This document shows, one piece after another, positions 1 to 5,095 of a DNA stretch of 5,095 bases. A model generated the notes under the pieces. It made no database searches. It worked only from the letters and a program-made list of their open reading frames with translations, and was not told the origin of the DNA. Source of the DNA: Muricomes sp. (lineage in GTDB: Bacteria; Bacillota; Clostridia; Lachnospirales; Lachnospiraceae); NCBI GenBank assembly GCA_020024675.1, contig JAHHTM010000119.1, positions 1-5,095 on the forward strand, given 5' to 3'. Both the position numbers and the translations under genes were made by a program. Within the stretch, counting starts at the first letter, position 1, and each line of letters begins with the position of its first letter.

Positions 1-1005
1 CAAAGTGTTAAATATATTGATTCAGCTTCTAAACGATATCATAAAAGAATACAAAAGTATGCAGATAAGAATATGTCAAAGAACAAAACAGATAAAAAAA
101 TTGTAAAAAAAATAAAAAGAGAATTGAGCAATACAGTGAAAATGAAGACCTTTGATATCTTTTTAGATCAACTATCAAAAAAGGAAAAAATAGAATGCAG
201 AAATTTTATACATAATAATTTTGAGATAGTCGAGGAACTTGTTCAGGGATATTTAAAGAAAGATCCTGTTAAAGCGGCTTATTTTTTACATGTGTTGTAC
301 AAACATAATATATGTTCGTTACGTCCAAATGACAATATTCTCAATGGGCTGAAGTCATATCTTTACGTCAATGGTATATATTGTCGACACAATGCGATGA
401 TGGTATTGTATAAAGCAGGGGTTCCGGAAAAAATTGTTGAGTCATTAAAAATATTAAATCAAATGGATATATCAGTTCATGAAAGGATAGTTTCGGTAGG
501 ACTTAGACACTATACTGGGGATATTGATCTACTGATCAAATTGTTATTGAAGGAATTCGACGGATTTCAAGTGTGGATCCAGGAAGCTATCTGTAATTTT
601 ATTATTGCATCAGGAGAGTCCTACCAAAAAGAAATTTTAACTATTTTAAATAATCCCGAATATGATCAGAAAATACATCTTCTATGTATCAGATACATGG
701 AGATGTATCCATATAAAATGGCATATCATTTATTGTTAAGTATTGTAGAAAATAAAGATGCAAACTGGCAATATAAGATGGGCGCTATAAATGCCCTGGG
801 AAATTATCCGTCGGAACAAACAGTTAATATCCTAAAACGTATGTTACATAGTCCAAATTGGAATATTCGATCAAGTGCAGCAAAAAGCCTGGCTAAACAA
901 AAACTAACATACTATGAACTTACGGATGTTTTTAATGGAAATGACAGATATGCAAGAGAAATCATGCAGTATTTTTTGGAAGAAAGAAAATTAGAGGAAG
1001 TGTAG
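1..1005 (+). CDS. HEAT-repeat protein, 5'-partial, operon partner of the glycosyltransferase
   Basis: The frame is open from base 1, and 24 codons precede the first ATG at 73. That ATG has no Shine-Dalgarno sequence upstream, so the gene most likely starts left of the window; 73 remains a possible start giving 310 residues. Numbering from that Met, residues 1-45 are very Lys-rich and contain no membrane helix. The rest is helical. Residues about 232-278 read as HEAT repeats, with the NWQYKMGAINALGNYP helix followed by HSPNWNIRSSAAKSLA, which matches the usual 'D/N-x-x-VR-x-x-AA-x-x-L' pattern. Earlier helices (about 64-225) look like more divergent repeats. HEAT arrays are protein-binding scaffolds, so no enzymatic role is expected. 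The stop is two bases before the glycosyltransferase start, which implies co-expression and probably a shared complex. The basic N-terminal stretch would fit the cytoplasmic side of a membrane anchor encoded upstream, but that part cannot be seen. The family call is fairly firm; the role is inferred. Confidence 0.8.
   Translation, partial: QSVKYIDSASKRYHKRIQKYADKNMSKNKTDKKIVKKIKRELSNTVKMKTFDIFLDQLSKKEKIECRNFIHNNFEIVEELVQGYLKKDPVKAAYFLHVLYKHNICSLRPNDNILNGLKSYLYVNGIYCRHNAMMVLYKAGVPEKIVESLKILNQMDISVHERIVSVGLRHYTGDIDLLIKLLLKEFDGFQVWIQEAICNFIIASGESYQKEILTILNNPEYDQKIHLLCIRYMEMYPYKMAYHLLLSIVENKDANWQYKMGAINALGNYPSEQTVNILKRMLHSPNWNIRSSAAKSLAKQKLTYYELTDVFNGNDRYAREIMQYFLEERKLEEV
994..1000 (+). promoter_or_regulatory. 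Ribosome binding site of the glycosyltransferase gene
   Basis: GAGGAAG lies seven bases before the ATG at 1008, inside the last codons of the HEAT gene. It supports this start over later in-frame Met codons. It also suggests translational coupling, because the upstream stop is only two bases before the start codon. Confidence 0.6.
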
Positions 1006-1007
1006 AC

Positions 1008-2411
1008 ATGGTTGAAGTATACAAAGTCTGTTTTTATTATATAGGAATATTTTTTCTGGTATACCTATTTGGATATGCAACATTCTTATTTCTTTCAGTG
1101 ATAATTGGATCCACAACACTTTATACGTCCAAGAAAAAGACAATTCTAAAAAATCAATTAGAAGAAGATTATTATATTCCGGTTAGTATTATTGTTCCAG
1201 CTTATAATGAAGAAGTTACGATAGTTGATACGATAAAATCGCTGTTGATGCTCAATTATTCCTTATATGAAATTATCATTGTAGATGATGGGTCGGAAGA
1301 TGATACTTCAGAAAAAGTCATTGATGCATTCAACATGAAGAAGATAGCAAGGCCGATTCCAATACAGATATCTTGTCAGGAATTAAGATATGTGTTTGAA
1401 ACCAAAGGACATAAAGTTCCGATTACTTTAATAAAAAAGAATAATGGTGGAAAAGCGGATGCTCTTAATATGGGAATTAATGCAGCTCAATATCCATATT
1501 TTGTGTGCATGGATGCGGATTCTGTATTGCAACATGATTCTCTGGAAAAAATAATGAAACCTATTTTAGAATATGATAATGTTGTAGCAGTAGGTGGGGT
1601 TGTACGTCCATGCAATGATGTGGAAATCCAAAATGGAAAAATTGTGAAATATCAGCTCCCACGTAATGTCCTTGCATGTATGCAGGTGCTTGAATATGAT
1701 CGGTCATTTTTAGCAGCACGAATACTTTTAGATAAATTTAACGGAAACATCATCATTTCAGGAGCATTTGGGCTATTTAAAAAAGAAACTGTTATTGCAG
1801 TGGGGGGATATGATACCAGTACTATGGGAGAAGACATGGAGTTGGTCATGAAATTACATGTCTTTTGTAAGAAATTCAATAAGCCATATGTCATAAAATA
1901 TGCAAGTGATGCTATATGCTGGAGTCAGGCACCGGAGAAATTAAAAGATTTATGCAAACAAAGAAGAAGATGGCATATAGGTCTGTTTCAAACGATGATG
2001 AGATACCGGACAATGTTTGCAAGTACAAAGTATGGATTGGTTGGTATGATCTCATATATGTACTTCTTGATGTATGAATTATTATCACCTTATGTTGAAA
2101 TTTTTGGGGTTATCACAGTTATCATCGCTATTGCGGAAAATTTGATAAATGTTCCATTTATGATATCGTTCTTTTTAATTTATGCATTATATTCTGCTAT
2201 TTTATCATTGACTGCATTTTTCTCCAGGGTACAGACGATAGATCTTCAGCTGAAAGTTACAGATGTACTAAAAGCTGTCTTGCTTTGTTTCTTTGAAATT
2301 TCTTTTTTACGTTTTATCATAGCATGGGTAAGAACAACGGCTTTGATCGGTTATAAAAAGAAAAAGAAGAATTGGGGAAGAATAGAGAGAAAAAAAATTA
2401 ATGTAAAATAA
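1008..2411 (+). CDS. Membrane-bound processive glycosyltransferase, family GT2 (BcsA/PgaC-like)
   Basis: This 467-residue protein is predicted to polymerise a nucleotide-sugar into a polysaccharide at the cytoplasmic face of the membrane and probably extrude it. A hydrophobic N-terminal segment (about 8-36) precedes the GT-A domain (about 57-325). That domain shows SIIVPAYNEE (60-69), VDDGS (D93, D94), NGGKADALN (146-154), DAD (169-171, UDP/metal), SGAFGLF (251-257), GED (274-276, D276 the likely general base) and QRRRW (318-322). The D,D,D,Q-x-x-RW set is that of cellulose, poly-N-acetylglucosamine and hyaluronan synthases, and no catalytic motif is missing. Further membrane segments follow at about 343-377, 383-405 and 421-445. 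The protein ends in a basic tail (KKKKK at 450-454) with no PilZ domain, unlike BcsA. About 35 residues between DDG and NGGK (about 106-141) exceed a minimal GT2 fold. Substrate and polymer cannot be assigned. Gene order suggests control by the downstream GGDEF/EAL protein. The gene ends with tandem in-frame stops (TAATAA). Confidence 0.92.
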   Translation: MVEVYKVCFYYIGIFFLVYLFGYATFLFLSVIIGSTTLYTSKKKTILKNQLEEDYYIPVSIIVPAYNEEVTIVDTIKSLLMLNYSLYEIIIVDDGSEDDTSEKVIDAFNMKKIARPIPIQISCQELRYVFETKGHKVPITLIKKNNGGKADALNMGINAAQYPYFVCMDADSVLQHDSLEKIMKPILEYDNVVAVGGVVRPCNDVEIQNGKIVKYQLPRNVLACMQVLEYDRSFLAARILLDKFNGNIIISGAFGLFKKETVIAVGGYDTSTMGEDMELVMKLHVFCKKFNKPYVIKYASDAICWSQAPEKLKDLCKQRRRWHIGLFQTMMRYRTMFASTKYGLVGMISYMYFLMYELLSPYVEIFGVITVIIAIAENLINVPFMISFFLIYALYSAILSLTAFFSRVQTIDLQLKVTDVLKAVLLCFFEISFLRFIIAWVRTTALIGYKKKKKNWGRIERKKINVK

Positions 2412-2435
2412 TAAACGAATGAGAGAAAGTGTGAA

Positions 2436-4274
2436 ATGACAGTAGAGAAAGAGATTGTTTATGTTGCTGGAAATCCAAATTTTTTTCCATTAGAGTATTA
2501 CGATCCTGAAACAAAAATGTTTGAAGGAAGTATTCCAGATTTGTTTCGGGAGTTTTCGAGGAGTAGTAATTATGAGATCGTTTATGTAGATACAAAAGAT
2601 AAAGATCTTAGAGAAGAAATGTATAGAGCACATCAGGTAGACATTATATCGGGATGGGAAATGGAAAACAAAGTAACATTGCAAGACGGCGAGGAAAAAA
2701 TTGTATTCTTACAGACAACTTTAAATGGTGATAAGGAAGAATATTCAGTTTTACTAACAAAACAGGCAAGTACAACATTGAAAAGTCAATTAAGATTATT
2801 CTTTGCTGAACAAACTCAAGAAGAAAAAATAGGAATAATTTTAAAAGAAGTTGATGAGCAAACTGTTGCTAAAACATATGCAGGTTTTGGATATGCAAAA
2901 ATTGCGATGACAAGCATGAGTTTGTTGTTATTAGTAATGTTGCTGTTATATTTAAAGAAAATCAGATCAATCAGACAATTAGCTTTGAAAGACAATGAAA
3001 CAGGAATTGGAAATTTAGAATATTTATTTAGATATTATTCAAAGTTAGTAAATGATAAAAACAGAGTTTTATATTCTGCGGTGTATATTGCAACGGATAT
3101 CGATAATGTATACAGACAAAGTGATATCCATGAAGTAAATCAATACTTGCAATATGTTGTTTCATTATTAAAAAAATCAGTAAATAAATCGGATATTCTT
3201 ATAAGAATATCAGGGGGAACTTTTTTGATCATAAAAATGGAATCATCACAGGAGAAGCTTAATGTATGGATTCAGAGTATTATAGAAAAAATAAGAAAAT
3301 ATAGTGTTATATATGATAAAAATTTTCGAACTCTGGCATGGGCTGGAATTTATGAATTAAAAAAGAAGGATAAGAATATTGATAAAATCATTTATAATGC
3401 AAAACAAAGCTACATTTATGCAAAAGAAAATTCGAAAATGTATTACATATGTACAGATGATATGCTAAAGATTTATGAACAAAAAATCAGGATAGAAGGG
3501 CATATAAAAAAGGCATTTGAAAAAGATGAATTTATATTTCATTTGCAGTTTCTTGTAAGTGCAAAAACAGGAAAAATCATTGGAGCAGAATCTATGTCTC
3601 GCTGGCAACATCCATATGAAGGACTGCTTTTTCCTCAAAAGTATATTCCTATTATGGAAAAAAATAATACGATCGGGTATCTGGATTTTGAAATTTTAAA
3701 GAAAATATGTCATTTACTCGAAAAAATATATTCAGAGAGTCCTAATTCTGATTTTATGCTGTTTTGTAATTTTTCGAAAAAAACGGTATCGTCTCCTAAG
3801 TTTGTTGAAAATTTTATGGATGTAATAGAACAATATCACTTTCCTTATGATGCTTTGTTTTTGGAATTAACAGAAAGTAAAGAGTATCAGGAAAATGAAA
3901 TTATATATAACAATATAGAAATTATCAGAAAGCTTGGCATCAGAGTTATCATGGATAACTATGGAACAGGACATTCAAGACTCGAAAATTTAAATTTAGA
4001 TAAGTTTGATGGTGTGAAAATGGATGATAAAATTATTAATAATCTTGACACACAAATGGGTGAAGCTCTGATCAAAGCGATTATTGACATGTGCCACAGT
4101 CTTGGAAAATATGTTCTGGCAGAAGGAGTAAATAATAAATTTCAGGCTGAAGTATTAAAAATGTTAGGGTGCGATTATATTCAGGGAAATTATTTATATC
4201 CGGCAACACCAGAAGAAGAAGCAAGGTCAATGTATATACTTGAACGTGTGAGAAATTCTAAAATTTATGATTGA
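2436..4274 (+). CDS. Membrane protein: solute-binding-like half domain, degenerate GGDEF, EAL
   Basis: This is a 612-residue multi-domain cyclic di-GMP protein. Residues about 4-145 resemble a family 3 solute-binding domain (VYVAGNPNFFPLEYYD, GSIPDLFREF, VDIISGW) but are too short for two lobes. Residues about 153-173 form one membrane helix followed by a basic stretch (KKIRSIR). Residues about 184-345 are a GGDEF fold with SGGTF (259-263) where GGDEF should be and NKSD (250-253) in place of the RxxD inhibitory site, so cyclase activity is not expected. Residues about 350-600 are an EAL domain with E385 (ESM-SRW), N445, E477, D507-N508 (canonical DD), K528, D530, E563 (AEGVN, canonical AEGVE) and Q583. 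Most catalytic ligands are present, but the D-to-N change makes phosphodiesterase activity uncertain; it may instead be a cyclic di-GMP receptor. The start is forced, because a stop at 2412-2414 and no other start codon lie upstream in frame. The Shine-Dalgarno (GAGA, GAAAG around 2421-2429) is weak. There is no signal peptide, which is odd for a sensor that should face outward. Confidence 0.88.
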   Translation: MTVEKEIVYVAGNPNFFPLEYYDPETKMFEGSIPDLFREFSRSSNYEIVYVDTKDKDLREEMYRAHQVDIISGWEMENKVTLQDGEEKIVFLQTTLNGDKEEYSVLLTKQASTTLKSQLRLFFAEQTQEEKIGIILKEVDEQTVAKTYAGFGYAKIAMTSMSLLLLVMLLLYLKKIRSIRQLALKDNETGIGNLEYLFRYYSKLVNDKNRVLYSAVYIATDIDNVYRQSDIHEVNQYLQYVVSLLKKSVNKSDILIRISGGTFLIIKMESSQEKLNVWIQSIIEKIRKYSVIYDKNFRTLAWAGIYELKKKDKNIDKIIYNAKQSYIYAKENSKMYYICTDDMLKIYEQKIRIEGHIKKAFEKDEFIFHLQFLVSAKTGKIIGAESMSRWQHPYEGLLFPQKYIPIMEKNNTIGYLDFEILKKICHLLEKIYSESPNSDFMLFCNFSKKTVSSPKFVENFMDVIEQYHFPYDALFLELTESKEYQENEIIYNNIEIIRKLGIRVIMDNYGTGHSRLENLNLDKFDGVKMDDKIINNLDTQMGEALIKAIIDMCHSLGKYVLAEGVNNKFQAEVLKMLGCDYIQGNYLYPATPEEEARSMYILERVRNSKIYD

Positions 4275-4298
4275 AACAAAATTCCAAAATGAAAAGAA

Positions 4299-4327
4299 TT
4301 GACAATGGTCTGTAATGGGACTATAAT
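4299..4327 (+). promoter_or_regulatory. Consensus sigma-A promoter of ybaK-marR
   Basis: TTGACA (4299-4304) and TATAAT (4322-4327) match the housekeeping consensus in all twelve positions, with the optimal 17-base spacer. There is no extended -10 TG. The predicted start is near G4334 or A4333, giving a leader of about 73 bases. It begins 25 bases after the stop of the GGDEF/EAL gene and makes ybaK and the following marR-like gene a transcription unit separate from the polysaccharide operon. No clear operator palindrome overlaps it. Confidence 0.88.
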
Positions 4328-4329
4328 GC

Positions 4330-4353
4330 AAGAGTCCTGTTATAGGCTTTTTT
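4330..4353 (+). terminator. Candidate weak intrinsic terminator overlapping the ybaK start point
   Basis: AAGAG-T-CCT (4330-4338) can pair with AGGCTTTT (4344-4351) around a GTTAT loop. This gives eight pairs with one bulged T (4335) and one G-U pair, followed by a T-run ending at 4353. The stem is short and half A-U, so termination would be modest. It is the only terminator-like structure after the three-gene operon. Its 5' arm begins upstream of the predicted ybaK start, so transcripts from the local promoter lack the A-rich outer pairs. Confidence 0.4.
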
Positions 4354-4390
4354 GTGTATGTTAAAATGTATTAGGTAGTTATAAAAGAAG

Positions 4391-4400
4391 AAAAGGGGGG
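4391..4400 (+). promoter_or_regulatory. G-run ribosome binding site of ybaK
   Basis: AAAAGGGGGG ends six bases before the ATG at 4407. The run of six G is not the textbook AGGAGG, but G-rich versions pair with the anti-Shine-Dalgarno through G-U wobbles. It clearly sets the start at 4407 rather than at Met8 or Met10. Confidence 0.75.
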
Positions 4401-4406
4401 CTTACT

Positions 4407-4880
4407 ATGGCTTCAAAAACAAATGCAATGCGAATGTTAGATAAGGAAAAAGTGGAATATACAGTGAGAGAATATCCATTAAACGGGCCGGTAGCAGCAG
4501 TGGATGTGGCAGCATATTTCAATCAGCCAGCAAACAGATTGTTTAAAACACTTGTAACAACAGACAATAACCATGGATTTTATGTATTCTGTCTGCCAGG
4601 AGATCATGAACTGGATTTAAAAAAAGCAGCTACTGCTGCAGGAGTCAAAAAAATTGAAATGCTCAAACAGAAAGATCTTCAAAAATTAACAGGGTATGTA
4701 CATGGAGGATGTTCTCCAATCGGAATGAAAAAATTATTTCCAACATTTATTGATCAGTCAGCTTTAGACTGGAAAACAATTTATGTTTCGGGTGGAAAAA
4801 TAGGTCTTCAAATTGAGATAGATCCAAGAGAATTGGAAAAGCTTATTGGTGCAAAATATGAAAATTTCACAAAAGTATAA
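4407..4880 (+). CDS. ybaK: Cys-tRNA(Pro)/Cys-tRNA(Cys) deacylase, YbaK/EbsC family
   Basis: This 157-residue, full-length, single-domain cytoplasmic protein belongs to the YbaK/ProX trans-editing family. YbaK hydrolyses Cys-tRNA(Pro), formed when prolyl-tRNA synthetase mischarges tRNA(Pro) with cysteine, and so protects translation of proline codons. Visible hallmarks are FKTLV with K47, the position of the essential lysine of E. coli YbaK (K46); LDLKKAA-x-x-x-GVKK-x-E (69-84); TGYVHGGCSPIGMKK (95-109), the family signature around the substrate pocket; and TIYVSGGK-x-GL-x-IE (124-137). Length and motif spacing agree with E. coli YbaK, about 160 residues. No extra domain is present. It has its own strong promoter and ribosome binding site and is followed after 14 bases by a MarR-like gene, with which it is probably co-transcribed. 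The family assignment is firm; activity on Cys-tRNA(Pro) is inferred from the family. Confidence 0.95.
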   Translation: MASKTNAMRMLDKEKVEYTVREYPLNGPVAAVDVAAYFNQPANRLFKTLVTTDNNHGFYVFCLPGDHELDLKKAATAAGVKKIEMLKQKDLQKLTGYVHGGCSPIGMKKLFPTFIDQSALDWKTIYVSGGKIGLQIEIDPRELEKLIGAKYENFTKV

Positions 4881-4882
4881 AT

Positions 4883-4890
4883 AGGAGAGG
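4883..4890 (+). promoter_or_regulatory. Ribosome binding site of the MarR-type gene
   Basis: AGGAGAGG begins three bases after the ybaK stop codon, with the AGGAG core seven bases from the ATG at 4895. It fixes the start of a gene that the window shows only in part and supports 4895 over the next in-frame ATG at 4925. Confidence 0.8.
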
Positions 4891-4894
4891 ACTT

Positions 4895-5095
4895 ATGAAC
4901 AGAGAATTATCAAGATTAAATAAAATGGTAAAAAGACAGGAAGAGATTTACCATCAATGTGCAAAAAGAGCCGGTATTACAGATACAAAATTTTGGGTGC
5001 TTTATTCCATTTGTGAATCGGGTGGAGTCTTATGCCAAAAATCTTTTTGTGATAATTGGTGTTATTCAAAGCAGACAGTAAATACAGCAGTAGCC
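4895..5095 (+). CDS. MarR-family transcriptional regulator, 3'-partial
   Basis: Only the first 67 codons are inside the window, and the frame is still open at the right edge. Residues 1-29 form a long amphipathic helix of the kind used for dimerisation. DTKFWVLYSICE (30-41) is the second helix, followed by the start of the winged helix-turn-helix, with CQKSFCDNWCYSKQTVNTAV covering helices 3 and 4. The S-K-Q-T-V-N recognition-helix start is typical of MarR proteins, which bind palindromic DNA as dimers and usually repress their own or neighbouring genes. Five cysteines (22, 40, 47, 52, 56) occur in this short stretch, more than usual. The AGGAGAGG ribosome binding site supports the start. It is probably transcribed with ybaK. 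The target genes are likely to lie downstream, outside the window. Effector and target are unknown. Confidence 0.85.
   Translation, partial: MNRELSRLNKMVKRQEEIYHQCAKRAGITDTKFWVLYSICESGGVLCQKSFCDNWCYSKQTVNTAVA

Noticed and set aside
2..106. Second open frame at the left edge that could be the tail of an upstream gene
   Set aside because: It stops at 104-106 and has no recognisable sequence, while the other frame continues without a break into the HEAT protein.
1652..1894. Minus-strand open frame of 80 codons inside the glycosyltransferase gene
   Set aside because: It is antisense to highly conserved GT2 motifs, has no recognisable domain, and looks like a shadow of the real gene.
2419..2439. 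Six-codon ORF (MRESVK) whose TGA overlaps the ATG of the GGDEF/EAL gene
   Set aside because: It has no ribosome binding site of its own, and such a short overlap is expected by chance; a leader-peptide role cannot be supported.
2398..2684. Two overlapping minus-strand open frames of about 65 codons at the start of the GGDEF/EAL gene
   Set aside because: Both are antisense to clear coding sequence, have low-complexity composition and no family resemblance.
4083..4088. Internal TTGACA within the EAL coding sequence
   Set aside because: No -10 hexamer lies at a suitable distance downstream, and the bases encode conserved EAL-domain residues.
4280..4300. AATTC/GAATT inverted repeat just after the GGDEF/EAL stop
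   Set aside because: Five A-T-rich pairs around an 11-base loop without a T-run are too weak for a terminator, and the repeat is too small to call an operator.
4380..4385. TATAAA in the ybaK leader as a second -10 element
   Set aside because: No -35 hexamer lies about 17 bases upstream, and the consensus promoter at 4299-4327 is far stronger.
4334..4406. Riboswitch or T-box in the ybaK leader
   Set aside because: At about 73 bases the leader is too short for a T-box, shows no T-box consensus sequence, and has no structure beyond the small hairpin at its 5' end.

Overview
The window is AT-rich (roughly one third G+C by eye), and every supported gene lies on the + strand. Codon use, strong purine-rich ribosome binding sites, a consensus sigma-A promoter and the protein families point to a low-G+C Firmicute, most likely a gut clostridium of the Lachnospiraceae type. 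The family assignment is an inference from general resemblance; no marker gene is present.

Positions 1-4274 hold three tightly packed genes that look like the 3' part of an operon whose promoter lies left of the window. The first is a HEAT-repeat protein whose reading frame is open to the left edge, so its N-terminus is probably missing. Two bases later comes a membrane-embedded family 2 glycosyltransferase with the full motif set of processive beta-glycan synthases (DDG, DAD, GED, QRRRW) but no PilZ domain. After 24 bases comes a membrane protein with a shortened solute-binding-like sensor domain, one membrane helix, a degenerate GGDEF domain (SGGTF) and a nearly complete EAL domain (ESM, and DN in place of DD). 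A reasonable inference is that the glycosyltransferase makes and exports a polysaccharide, the HEAT protein scaffolds it, and the GGDEF/EAL protein links it to cyclic di-GMP, as the receptor or as a dedicated phosphodiesterase. The sugar and the polymer cannot be read from the sequence.

Positions 4275-4406 are intergenic. They hold a perfect TTGACA-17-TATAAT promoter. A small hairpin with a T-tract straddles its predicted start point and may end transcripts arriving from the upstream operon. A G-run ribosome binding site follows.

Positions 4407-5095 form a separate two-gene unit: a Cys-tRNA(Pro) deacylase (ybaK) and, 14 bases downstream, the start of a MarR-type regulator cut off by the right edge. 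No RNA genes, mobile elements, CRISPR arrays or long repeats were seen.
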